This document shows positions 7,741 through 15,290 of a stretch of DNA of 64,000 nt, piece after piece. Below the pieces are notes generated by a model, which was not told the DNA's origin, ran no database searches, and saw nothing but the letters and a program-made list of their open reading frames with translations. Source of the DNA: Hyphomicrobiales bacterium (GTDB taxonomy: Bacteria > Pseudomonadota > Alphaproteobacteria > Rhizobiales > Rhizobiaceae); contig UBXM01000023.1 in NCBI GenBank assembly GCA_900469445.1, positions 140,838-204,837 on the forward strand, read 5' to 3'. A program made the translations under genes and the position numbers. Every line of letters starts with the position of its first letter. Position 1 is the first letter of the stretch.

Positions 7741-7923
7741 ATGACTAATCGTGTAGAGCCCTCGACCCCAGTCGCGGTGAACATCGATCATGAAAAGGGG
7801 CTTCTCGTCATCGAGGACGCCGATCTTGATCGCGTCACCGGTGCGGTTATCCCTCTTTATGCCTTCGCCGTTGCTGCAGGCTTCACCTGGGGATTGGCGG
7901 CGGGATATTTGTCCAACCGCTGA
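7741..7923 (+). CDS. Small GA-type leader peptide 3 (microcin/bacteriocin-like)
   Basis: A 60-residue peptide with AAGGA before ATG 7741. The leader is longer than in its neighbours and ends IEDADLDRVTGA, again fitting the exporter motif with Ile-12, Asp-8, Val-4 and a GA cleavage site like that of the graspetide precursor. The predicted mature part is 25 residues, VIPLYAFAVAAGFTWGLAAG with a short SNR-type tail; it is hydrophobic and Gly/Ala-rich and could span a membrane. It lies 192 bases after peptide 2 with no box of its own visible, so co-transcription is likely. The upstream extension to 7624 has no ribosome site. Confidence 0.75.
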   Translation: MTNRVEPSTPVAVNIDHEKGLLVIEDADLDRVTGAVIPLYAFAVAAGFTWGLAAGYLSNR

Positions 7924-7964
7924 GCTGGAGCCAATTTGGCACTATCACTTCAAGGGAAATAAGA

Positions 7965-8129
7965 ATGAATGACACGGCAATCTTGAATGATGACGCGTTT
8001 GTCGAGATCTGCGATGCCGATCTCGACACAGTAAATGGCGGTGGTGTTGGAATGGCGTTGACCATTTTCCTCGCCGCCGCTGCGGTCGGGTACGCAATGG
8101 GCTCAGATTGGGCTCAGCAGGACCGATAG
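7965..8129 (+). CDS. Small double-glycine leader peptide 4 (microcin/bacteriocin-like), 54 residues
   Basis: A very short gene with GGGAAATAAGA before its ATG. The leader ends ICDADLDTVNGG, which is close to the leader of peptide 3 (DADLD is shared) and matches the exporter cleavage motif. The predicted mature part has 28 residues: a glycine/alanine-rich hydrophobic stretch GVGMALTIFLAAAAVGYAMG followed by a polar SDWAQQDR tail. It starts 41 bases after peptide 3, in the same unit. A hairpin about 80 bases downstream probably ends the transcript. It is short enough to be missed by length-filtered gene calling. Confidence 0.78.
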   Translation: MNDTAILNDDAFVEICDADLDTVNGGGVGMALTIFLAAAAVGYAMGSDWAQQDR

Positions 8130-8207
8130 CTTAGCAGGCGCGCATTGGTATTCATGCTTGCGCATAGTCATAGCAAGCTGAAGATCGACTAGGCCTGAAT
8201 GCGGACC

Positions 8208-8242
8208 TGAAGTTGCCCTTGTTGTTACGGAGGGCAACTTCA
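8208..8242 (+). terminator. Hairpin downstream of the peptide 2-4 unit
   Basis: A perfect 12-bp inverted repeat (TGAAGTTGCCCT at 8208-8219 and its complement at 8231-8242) with an 11-nt loop. There is no clean T-tract, so it is a terminator or a 3' stabilising hairpin rather than a textbook intrinsic terminator. Confidence 0.6.
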
Positions 8243-8761
8243 TCAGCAAGTTAAAGCTTTGCCCTTGCCGGCGATCTCGACTTTCAGAGACTGGCATCAC
8301 AAAGGCTGCGCTACAGCCGCGAAAACTGCTCGCTAACGCGATGACACGCTAATCGGATATCACCACTGAATACGTTAGAATGATAACCCGAAATCAACGT
8401 CGCAGGTCAAACAGCAACTTGAGTGTGATCAAGCTGAAGATGCGAACAGATGCAAAGCAAAATGCGTTTCCCAGCGCTTATCCGGCGACCGCCGCCAATT
8501 GCCTGCCGATCAGGTGGCCAAGACGGCATGTGAGATCAGCAGGCGACCGGGCGGCCAGATGCGCCTGGCAAAACCGGATTTGAGGCGCTGCGTCTCCACG
8601 GTTTCCAGTCATACGACGTCGGCGTCCTCACCGGGTCGTTTTTGCACTCCCCACAGATGCCAGCGATTGTTTCAGGCTAATGTTTTTCCTGGAGATGACT
8701 TGATCGAGGTGAACTCGACGCATATCGATATATTTCGTCGGATATATCGAGAGGAAATGCG
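8243..8761. other. Non-coding stretch between peptide island and DUF2325 gene
   Basis: I see no supportable gene here. The only structured element is an AT-rich dyad at 8726-8749 immediately before the ribosome site of the next gene. Confidence 0.5.
8726..8749 (+). promoter_or_regulatory. AT-rich dyad in front of the DUF2325 gene
   Basis: CGATATAT at 8726-8733 and its exact complement ATATATCG at 8742-8749 flank 8 bases. The dyad ends one base before the GAGGA ribosome site of the gene at 8762, so it could be an operator or a translation-blocking hairpin. Confidence 0.4.
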
Positions 8762-10012
8762 ATGTGCTCTCTGCCAGGGCTTCATCAACGAGAAGAGCCG
8801 AAATCGATCGAACTATATGCGCTGAACAAGGCGATGCAGGCCGCCGTCAAACCGTTCGCAGCAAGGAAGGCGGAGGGCAGATCGAAGAGAGCCAAAACGT
8901 GGGATGTTCATTCGAGCTATCATTGCTCGATTGTCGGTACCTGCCTGTCCACGGAGGAGCTGCGACAAATTCTTGTAAAGGCCGGAGAACCTGGCGTCCG
9001 GTCGGCCTCCGAACACGCATTACATATCGCGGGAGTTAAGCTTGCCGGCAGAAGAGATGTCGCGAGTAAGCTCCTCAACAAGGCGCTGGAGCGTAAACAC
9101 GCGAATGCCATCCGACAGACCGACCGGCTGACCACTACCGAAGAATTGCGACATTACTGGCGCGATGCATTTGAAAAAGGGGACGTTGCTGGCCCCTATT
9201 GGGCCGTTCTCGGTCATCCTGCCGCCGGCATCGATCTGATGACGGAAGTTTTCGGTGAAGTTCATATGTTGTCGCACCTTCTCGGGAGTGCGGGTCGTGC
9301 AGACATGGTTCGTATGAAGAACCTTGAGGCTGCCAACAGCGATATGGCCGATGCGATTGCTCGCCAGGAAAAACGCCTTGTCGTGGCTACTGCCCGGCAG
9401 GAAACTCTTCAACGACAAATCGATGATCTTCAGTCGGTTCTGCTGATTGAACGCGCGCGCAATCAGAAAAAAGCGGAAGTGCAGCCGCACCAGAGTGGTG
9501 CCAGGATATGGGAGAAACGCCACGCCGTAGAGAAGGCGCGTGCCGATGATCTGACTGCAACGCTTGCGGAAGTACGTGAGTTTGCGAGGGCGGCGGAGGA
9601 GCGAGCGGCCAAATATAAAGGTCTGGTCGAATCGTTGGAGCGCGAGAACAATCTCATCGAGGCAAAGCTTGTTCACGATGCAGGGCCAGACATGGCCGAC
9701 AACGCAGGGACAGCGCCAGGAGGAACCGTTCTCTACGTTGGGGGACGCAGACGGATGTTCGACAGGCTTCGCAAGATCGCAAACGAACGCGAGGTCACAT
9801 TGAATTTGCATGACGGAGGGCTGGAAGACAGCACCACACTTCTTCCAGCATCCGTCGCGCAGGCCGACAAGGTCGTTTTCCCTGTCGATCATATCAGCCA
9901 TTCGGCAATGGAACTGGTCAAACGCCTCTGCAACGAAGCCGGAAAGCCGTTTATTCCCATGCGTACTGCTGGCTTGGCGAGCTTTCTTGCGGCCCTTTCC
10001 ACCACGAATTGA
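8762..10012 (+). CDS. DUF2325 domain protein with central coiled coil
   Basis: A 416-residue protein with GAGGA six bases before the ATG. The N-terminal third is alpha-helical and contains conserved-looking HSSYHCSIVGTCLSTEELR, with a His/Cys cluster that could bind metal or cofactor. Residues from about 185 to 315 form a long coiled coil rich in Ala, Glu, Gln and Arg. The C-terminal domain (VLYVGGRRRMFDRLRKIANE through PFIPMRTAG) is DUF2325, a Rossmann-like domain of unknown function. The family is common in rhizobia and often found near redox or plasmid genes. Its function is unknown to me; its location after the peptide island might be incidental. Confidence 0.8.
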   Translation: MCSLPGLHQREEPKSIELYALNKAMQAAVKPFAARKAEGRSKRAKTWDVHSSYHCSIVGTCLSTEELRQILVKAGEPGVRSASEHALHIAGVKLAGRRDVASKLLNKALERKHANAIRQTDRLTTTEELRHYWRDAFEKGDVAGPYWAVLGHPAAGIDLMTEVFGEVHMLSHLLGSAGRADMVRMKNLEAANSDMADAIARQEKRLVVATARQETLQRQIDDLQSVLLIERARNQKKAEVQPHQSGARIWEKRHAVEKARADDLTATLAEVREFARAAEERAAKYKGLVESLERENNLIEAKLVHDAGPDMADNAGTAPGGTVLYVGGRRRMFDRLRKIANEREVTLNLHDGGLEDSTTLLPASVAQADKVVFPVDHISHSAMELVKRLCNEAGKPFIPMRTAGLASFLAALSTTN

Positions 10013-10215
10013 TCCGGCCACTTCAGCGGCTACATCAGATTATAGTTTGCCGTGGCTGCGTTCCAGGAACCATGGGGTCGCCGACAAGACTCGAAGACGA
10101 GAGCAGCAATATCGATTGCCCCTTCATGGCGTAGATCGATAGTCATCCCAGTCGATTGGCATGCCGCATTTGAACAGCTAGATAGACTTGGCGCGTTGAA
10201 GAAGGAGTGACGGAT

Positions 10216-10698
10216 ATGTTTGAGGCCGCGACGATCGAGACTGCCGACAAAGCCGAATTTTATCGGCAGCTTGCTCAGCAGACGCAGGCTCTCTTCGACG
10301 GTGAAACGGACATGATTGCCAACGCTGCGAACATGTCGGCGTTGATCTATCAGATGTTGCCGGATCTCAACTGGGCAGGCGTCTATCTACTCAAAGGAGA
10401 CCAACTGGTTCTCGGACCGTTCCAGGGCAAGCCGGCCTGTGTGCGTATTCCCATCGGTCGCGGCGTTTGCGGAGCTGCAATCGAACGGAAAGCGTCGATC
10501 CTGGTCGAGGATGTTCACGCGTTTCCGGGTCACATTGCCTGTGATGCAGCCTCGCGGTCCGAACTGGTTGTCCCAATCTTCCAAGGTAAAGAGACGATCG
10601 GTGTCATCGACCTCGATAGTCCAAGGCCATCGCGCTTTGATCCCGATGATCAGACCGGTATTGAGCGGCTGGCGGAGATTTTCGCAGCGTCGTTCTAA
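10216..10698 (+). CDS. msrC: Free methionine-(R)-sulfoxide reductase, GAF-domain (fRMsr)
   Basis: A single GAF-domain protein of about 160 residues. The three redox cysteines of the family are present at Cys75 (KPACVRIP), Cys85 (GRGVCGAA) and Cys109 (HIACDAAS); their spacing of 10 and 24 equals that of the Escherichia coli enzyme (84, 94, 118). It reduces free methionine-R-sulfoxide in the cytoplasm using thioredoxin. AAGGAG is placed eight bases before ATG 10216, so I prefer this over the GTG at 10207. It stands alone, followed by an empty 450-bp gap. Confidence 0.93.
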   Translation: MFEAATIETADKAEFYRQLAQQTQALFDGETDMIANAANMSALIYQMLPDLNWAGVYLLKGDQLVLGPFQGKPACVRIPIGRGVCGAAIERKASILVEDVHAFPGHIACDAASRSELVVPIFQGKETIGVIDLDSPRPSRFDPDDQTGIERLAEIFAASF

Positions 10699-11152
10699 CG
10701 GTTCTCGTCCGGCCGAGGCTGATCCTGTCTGCTTCAGAACAAGCCGGCGCTCTGATGTCGGATAATCTCCGCGCGGGCAGACACGCAGTCGGCTAAAGCT
10801 CCGATCCTGCTCGTTTCCCTTGGACGAAGGAAACTTGCCGTATAGCTGGTCGACGATTGACTGACCTGCATTACTGCTTCCGCTTGCCGAACTTCAACCA
10901 TAGGCAATGCCGATGACTGGCGCGAACCTCGTGGGCGAAACCTCATCAGCGAAGCATGGTACGTTTGGCCTCAAATCGCTTTCTTTAGCCATGGGTCAAC
11001 GGCGGACGATCGCTCAACTTCTGTGCCTGACGGCTAGATGGAAAGGAGCGTGGCCTGACCCCGCCGATTAGAGAAGCTCCGTGCAGCCGGAAGCCTAGGC
11101 GGGTTTTCGACAAGTCGCAAATGGCGTTTAAGCCGCGCATGCCGCGTGACCG
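10699..11152. other. Gap without recognisable genes
   Basis: About 450 bp between convergent units. Both strands contain only short frames without ribosome sites or family-like sequence. I see no terminator with a T-tract, repeat or RNA gene here. A decayed mobile-element fragment is possible but nothing supports it. Confidence 0.4.
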
Positions 11153-12754
11153 CTACTTGCCCAAATCCACCACCATATCCGCGCCGCCGACCGCCTCTTT
11201 CGCGCCGACCAGCACCAGCGTCGCCTTCGTCTTCTCCCTCAGCCGAGCCACCAGGTCGCGGGCCAGTTGCGGCCGTTCCAGCGCTGGATGGTCGATGACG
11301 ATCAGGTCGGGCTGCATCAGCACGGCGCGGGTCAGGCCAATGCCGAGCTGTTCGCCAAGCGAGAGGTCCGCGCCGCGTTCGGAAAGCTGCGCCTTCGTGC
11401 TGCCGAGGCGGTCGAGCAGCGGGGCGAGGCCGAAGAGCTTGGCGACCTTGCGGATCTGCCGCGGGTCCGGCCGCGGGCTGACGCCGAGCGTCAGCGCCCG
11501 CCTAAGACTGCCTTTCAGGATCAGCGGCGTGGCCGAGATGTAGGCGATCGACGGCAGCGCGGCGCGATGGCCTTCACCCGAGCCTGAGCCTTCGTCGGAG
11601 ACTGCCCCTTTATCGAAAACCGCGCCGTCATAGGACACAGTGCCCTCTTCCGGGCGGTCCTGGCCGGCGAGAATGCGGGCAAGCCGGCTCTTGCCGGAGG
11701 CGGGCGGTCCGCTCAGCACCGCAAGGCTGCCGGCGGGGATCGACAGCGAAAGCGCTGCGCCATCCGCCGTCCTGCCGTCATACGCGACGGACACTGCATG
11801 GCCCGAACGCGCGGCAACACGAGCAAGGCTGGGGCTCTGCAGCAGCCTGAGGCATGAGGCGCGGGCGATCCGCCAGGCGCAGTAGCGGTCCCAGGTCATG
11901 ACGAGATCGCCGAGCGGCAGCGAGAGAATGGACAGGACGGCAAGCGCGGTCGCCGCATCGGATGCGGGCAAGCCGTTCTTCGCCGTGACCCACAGGATGA
12001 CCGCGCCGCCGATGCCGGTGCCGATCATCGGCATGGCGCGCATCGCCTCCAGCCGGCGGCGGCGTGTTACCGCGTCCTGCGACAGCGTTTCGCCGGCAAG
12101 CGACAGCCGCTGCAGCTCCTTCGGCGTACGGCCGAGCAGATCGAGTTCGGGGGCGAGCGCGATGCGCTCCATCATCGAGGCGGCCATGCGCGCGCGGTTG
12201 GCCCGCATCGCCCCGTGCCGTGCGCCGAGCCGCAGGCCGAGAAGGACAGCGAAGATCATGGAAATCGCCACCGGTAGCAATGCCGGCAGGGCGAGCGCGG
12301 GACGCAGATAGAGGAATACGATGGTCGTCACCACGAGCGTGATCGCTGCCGCGATGCCGCCGGCAACACCCTGACCCACCCAGCCGCGCGCCGCCTGGAT
12401 GTCGCCGACGAACCGCAGCGACAGCGTGCCGCGGCGGCGCTGGTCGAGGCTGGACTGGTCCATGCCGGCCATATGGGCATAGAGGCGAAGGCGCAGGGAA
12501 TTGGCAAAGCCTTCACCGATCGCTTCCGCTATCGCCCGGCCAAAGACGCGCAATGCCGCGCCGAAGACCGCCGCGAAAGCAAGCGCGACGAACAGCGACT
12601 GCGCCGGGACAATGCCCCGGTGCAGTGTTTCAAAGATCGATCGCGTGGCATGGGCGGCGACCCCGAGTGAACCTGCCTGGGCAAGACCCAGTGCGATCAT
12701 CAGGACCAGCCGAGGTCGCCGCCCGTCACCCGCGATCGAGGGAAGACGAGACAT
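11153..12754 (-). CDS. ABC transporter half-molecule with divergent ATPase motifs (permease-ATPase fusion)
   Basis: A 533-residue fused ABC protein. Residues 15-290 contain about six hydrophobic segments with the sequence style of an ABC exporter core (FVGDIQAARGWVGQGVAGG). The ATPase domain departs from consensus: Walker A is GPPASGKSR instead of GxxGxGKS/T, the signature is LSLGEQLGIGL where LSGGQ is expected, and Walker B is LIVIDHPAL without the usual catalytic Glu after the Asp. It may therefore be weakly active or a regulatory half. Its ATG overlaps the stop of the upstream P-loop gene (TGATG), implying coupled translation. The nearby P-loop protein is its only partner; the substrate is unknown. 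Confidence 0.8.
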   Translation of the reverse strand: MSRLPSIAGDGRRPRLVLMIALGLAQAGSLGVAAHATRSIFETLHRGIVPAQSLFVALAFAAVFGAALRVFGRAIAEAIGEGFANSLRLRLYAHMAGMDQSSLDQRRRGTLSLRFVGDIQAARGWVGQGVAGGIAAAITLVVTTIVFLYLRPALALPALLPVAISMIFAVLLGLRLGARHGAMRANRARMAASMMERIALAPELDLLGRTPKELQRLSLAGETLSQDAVTRRRRLEAMRAMPMIGTGIGGAVILWVTAKNGLPASDAATALAVLSILSLPLGDLVMTWDRYCAWRIARASCLRLLQSPSLARVAARSGHAVSVAYDGRTADGAALSLSIPAGSLAVLSGPPASGKSRLARILAGQDRPEEGTVSYDGAVFDKGAVSDEGSGSGEGHRAALPSIAYISATPLILKGSLRRALTLGVSPRPDPRQIRKVAKLFGLAPLLDRLGSTKAQLSERGADLSLGEQLGIGLTRAVLMQPDLIVIDHPALERPQLARDLVARLREKTKATLVLVGAKEAVGGADMVVDLGK

Positions 12755-13809
12755 CAGGCCGCCTTCCGGGCATCGATGCGGATCAGGTCCTTTACCAGCG
12801 CGCCGGCGACTTCACCGGAGGCCAGTTCCTCCCGCGAGTAATGCGGGATGCCGGTTGCGGCGATCGCCTCGGCCTGACCGAGTGGCGAACGGGTCACGAG
12901 GCCGGAAATGGCGAAGGGGCGCAGGCCATGGACCCTCAGCACCTCCATCCCGCCGAGCGAACCCAGCGCATCGGGTGCGGCAAACAGGATGCCGTCCAGC
13001 CGCTCGCGGATCGGCGAGCCGCGCAGGATCGCGCCGGTTTCCCGCTGGAACACGCCGTCGGCGATTTCCACCACGGCGATTTCCGCGCCGCTGGCCGCCG
13101 CATGGCCGACCAGCGTTTCAAACCCCGCCTCGATACGGTCAAGCGGCATGCGATAGGTGGTCGGCATGCCCGCATCGGTAAAGTCGGTCGCCGTCACGCC
13201 GGCATCCTCGAAGGCGTTGAGATCGGCAAAGGCGCCGGTGCCGGTCGCCTTGATGCCGGCGACTTTATAGCCGGCGCGGGCAAGACCGTGGGCAAGGCTG
13301 ACGGCTGCTGTCGTCTTGCCGGCATTCATCGATGCGCCGAACACGCCGATAAGGGTGATATGGTCCGGAATGCTGGCGGCCGGCAGGCCATAGCGGGCGA
13401 TGTTGATGCGCTGGCCGTCCTGATCCGTCAGAAGCGCCAGCGGCTCGAGCTGGGTCGGTTCCGCCATGCGGGCATGGGCATGTTCCATCGTGCCGACGAT
13501 GCCGCCGCCGGCCAGAAGATCGGCCACCGGGCCGCCGATGACGGATTTGCCTTCGAACTGATCCGGCGCGTAGCGGTCGCCGAGGCAAAGGACGATCATG
13601 TCGCCGGGATAAAGATCGGAGGTGCGCCGGTCGGCGAGCTGTACCTTCTTGTGCTGCCCGACGGCCCGGACCCTGCACAGAACGAGGTCGCCGGCGACGG
13701 CGGCTTCAAACGAATGGGAAAGGCCGGCGACATGCTGCCGCTCGACCCGGCGGGTGGTGAAAGCCCATTTCAAGGAGCTGAGTTCTGGAAGCGTGTTGAA
13801 AATCGTCAT
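12754..13809 (-). CDS. P-loop NTPase of unknown function (DUF1611/MobB-like fold), coupled to ABC protein
   Basis: A 351-residue protein. The first 150 residues resemble no domain that I can name. From about residue 156 comes a P-loop, IGVFGASMNAGKTTAAVSLAHGLARAGYKVAGIKATGTG, of the type seen in dethiobiotin synthetase, MobB and DUF1611 proteins, followed by TDAGMPTTY and an acidic strand IAVVEIADGVFQRET. It probably binds ATP or GTP and acts on a small molecule, but the substrate is unknown. The gene is translationally coupled (TGATG) to a divergent ABC protein, suggesting that the two act together. The end of the reading frame and start ATG at 13809 are clear. Confidence 0.65.
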   Translation of the reverse strand: MTIFNTLPELSSLKWAFTTRRVERQHVAGLSHSFEAAVAGDLVLCRVRAVGQHKKVQLADRRTSDLYPGDMIVLCLGDRYAPDQFEGKSVIGGPVADLLAGGGIVGTMEHAHARMAEPTQLEPLALLTDQDGQRINIARYGLPAASIPDHITLIGVFGASMNAGKTTAAVSLAHGLARAGYKVAGIKATGTGAFADLNAFEDAGVTATDFTDAGMPTTYRMPLDRIEAGFETLVGHAAASGAEIAVVEIADGVFQRETGAILRGSPIRERLDGILFAAPDALGSLGGMEVLRVHGLRPFAISGLVTRSPLGQAEAIAATGIPHYSREELASGEVAGALVKDLIRIDARKAA

Positions 13810-13898
13810 GAAATGCGTCTCCTGTAATTGCCTTGCGACGGGGAAGACGGACGGGGGACAATCTTATTCCCGCAGGGGAGGAATTTTTATGAGAACCC

Positions 13899-14051
13899 AT
13901 GAAGGATTGGGCCGTGGCGCATATCTCAATACAGGACGGCCTATTCTATCACAGAAGCGAATATACCTTCTTCAGTCTCAACGGCGCCCTCAAGCACTTC
14001 TGCGAATTGACCGGGGAGAAAATTCGCGATCCGATCGATGACTATTGTTGA
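13899..14051 (+). CDS. Possible small protein (50 residues) or gene remnant
   Basis: A short frame, MKDWAVAHISIQDGLFYHRS and on to FCELTGEKIRDPIDDYC, has protein-like composition with alternating hydrophobic residues. However, the good GGGGAGG ribosome site at about 13875 is spaced for a different-frame ATG at 13889. This fits either a small unlisted gene with a poorly placed ribosome site or a frameshifted fragment of a larger one. It lies in the 400-bp gap between the P-loop gene and the LysR gene; I recognise nothing else there. Confidence 0.3.
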   Translation: MKDWAVAHISIQDGLFYHRSEYTFFSLNGALKHFCELTGEKIRDPIDDYC

Positions 14052-14210
14052 TAATCCCTTCGGGACGAACCAGCGAGGCTAAGTGGTTGCCTCGGTCGCG
14101 TATTCTCAACGAAACATGAGAAATATCTCGGTGTCGTCGATCAGGGTCCCATCAAGAGCCAAACGAAAACCTACCGGAGCCCCCAGGGCATGGTCGGATG
14201 GTTTCATCAA

Positions 14211-15098
14211 TTACATATCCCGCGCTTCCTGCTGTAGAAGCGTGACAAAATACCGGACGGCAGGAGACACGAAGCTGCGTGCCCGATGACTGATGACGAA
14301 CTGCCGATGCATCGTGGTCTGCTTATTTGCAAGTTCGACAAGTGGACGCTGCGCCGTCAGGTTCCGGCGCGACATGAAGCTTAGAAGGTCTGTTTCGGCG
14401 AGAATGTATGGCGCGGAAACAAGTGGCGCGGCCGTCACCGTCGGCTGAGGCAGGGATAAGCCGTTGTCGGCAAAAACCTTTTCAAGCCACAGGCGGATCG
14501 AGACTGTCGGGGTCGGCAAAACCCAGCCGAACTGCAGCAATTCCGCAAGTGTCGATTTTCGTCCGGCCAACGGATGCCCTTCGCGGGCGACAACGACGAC
14601 CGTGTCCGACAGGAGAGGGGCCGAGACGATCAGCCCGTCGGCGATTTCCTTGCGGTCCGGAACGATGATCACGTCGATGGCGCCTGCCCGTAGGGCATCT
14701 TCCAGCGCATCGTCCATTCCGATGCGGATGAGAAGCTTGAGATCCGGTGCCCGCTCCTGCATCGCCCGGCAGACCGAAGGCAGGAAAAACGACGCGATCG
14801 AGCCAGAACAGCCGATGCGCACGGTGCCGGCAATACCGCTTCTGTAAGAAGACACTTCACGACGGATATCGAGCAAGTCCTGTTCGAGGAGCTGATATCG
14901 CTCCCGCAGCAGGTGTCCTGCTTCGGTCAGGGCGATACCTCGCCCTGCGCGTTCGAACAGATGCACGTCGTAAATCGCTTCCAGCCGCTGGATGCATTTC
15001 GACAGGGCAGGCTGTGAAATATGCAGTTCTTCCGCGGCCTTGCCCAGATGGCCGTGTTCGGAAACCTTCAGGAAATAGCGGATGTCACGAATGTCCAT
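14211..15098 (-). CDS. LysR-family transcriptional regulator of the CitMHS/RraA operon
   Basis: A 295-residue LysR regulator. The HTH is MDIRDIRYFLKVSEHGHLGKAAEELHISQPALSKCIQRLE, and the rest is the usual periplasmic-binding-like effector domain (TVRIGCSGSIASFFLPSVCR, GLIVSAPLLSDTVVVVA). I start at ATG 15098; the 36 residues of upstream open frame are non-family and lie in the divergent promoter. It is transcribed away from a transporter/dehydrogenase/aldolase operon beginning 190 bases off, the standard LysR arrangement, so it probably controls that operon in response to its substrate. A TTGC-N11-GCAA dyad lies between them. Confidence 0.93.
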   Translation of the reverse strand: MDIRDIRYFLKVSEHGHLGKAAEELHISQPALSKCIQRLEAIYDVHLFERAGRGIALTEAGHLLRERYQLLEQDLLDIRREVSSYRSGIAGTVRIGCSGSIASFFLPSVCRAMQERAPDLKLLIRIGMDDALEDALRAGAIDVIIVPDRKEIADGLIVSAPLLSDTVVVVAREGHPLAGRKSTLAELLQFGWVLPTPTVSIRLWLEKVFADNGLSLPQPTVTAAPLVSAPYILAETDLLSFMSRRNLTAQRPLVELANKQTTMHRQFVISHRARSFVSPAVRYFVTLLQQEARDM

Positions 15099-15129
15099 CG
15101 ATAACTCGCAGTTATGAGATGTTGAAAAT

Positions 15130-15148
15130 TTGCAAATAGACTTAGCAA
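15130..15148. promoter_or_regulatory. Candidate LysR operator (TTGC-N11-GCAA)
   Basis: TTGC at 15130-15133 and GCAA at 15145-15148 are complementary arms spaced by 11 bases, the T-N11-A form of LysR sites. The perfect palindrome ATTTGCAAAT (15128-15137) overlaps it. It lies between the divergent LysR gene and CitMHS operon. Confidence 0.5.
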
Positions 15149-15221
15149 AACGCAACGTCAATATTCGCTTCACCGGAGGAAAATCGCCTGCCGGACAATG
15201 ATTCAAAATTGGAAGTTATGG

Positions 15222-15289
15222 GTCGCCGGGAGGAACCGCAGCCGATCCATAGTCCGGAAGATGGCGACGGGGAGTCGCCGGGAGGAACC
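15222..15289 (+). repeat. 16-bp direct repeat carrying a ribosome-binding site
   Basis: GTCGCCGGGAGGAACC occurs at 15222-15237 and again at 15274-15289, 52 bases apart. The second copy supplies the GGGAGG in front of the TTG start at 15291; the first carries an identical but unused ribosome site. It looks like a local duplication of the leader. Confidence 0.7.
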
Positions 15290-15290
15290 T

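Noticed and set aside
10699..11152. Possible insertion-sequence fragment
   Set aside because: No transposase-like coding sequence, terminal repeat or target duplication could be seen, so nothing beyond an empty gap is supported.
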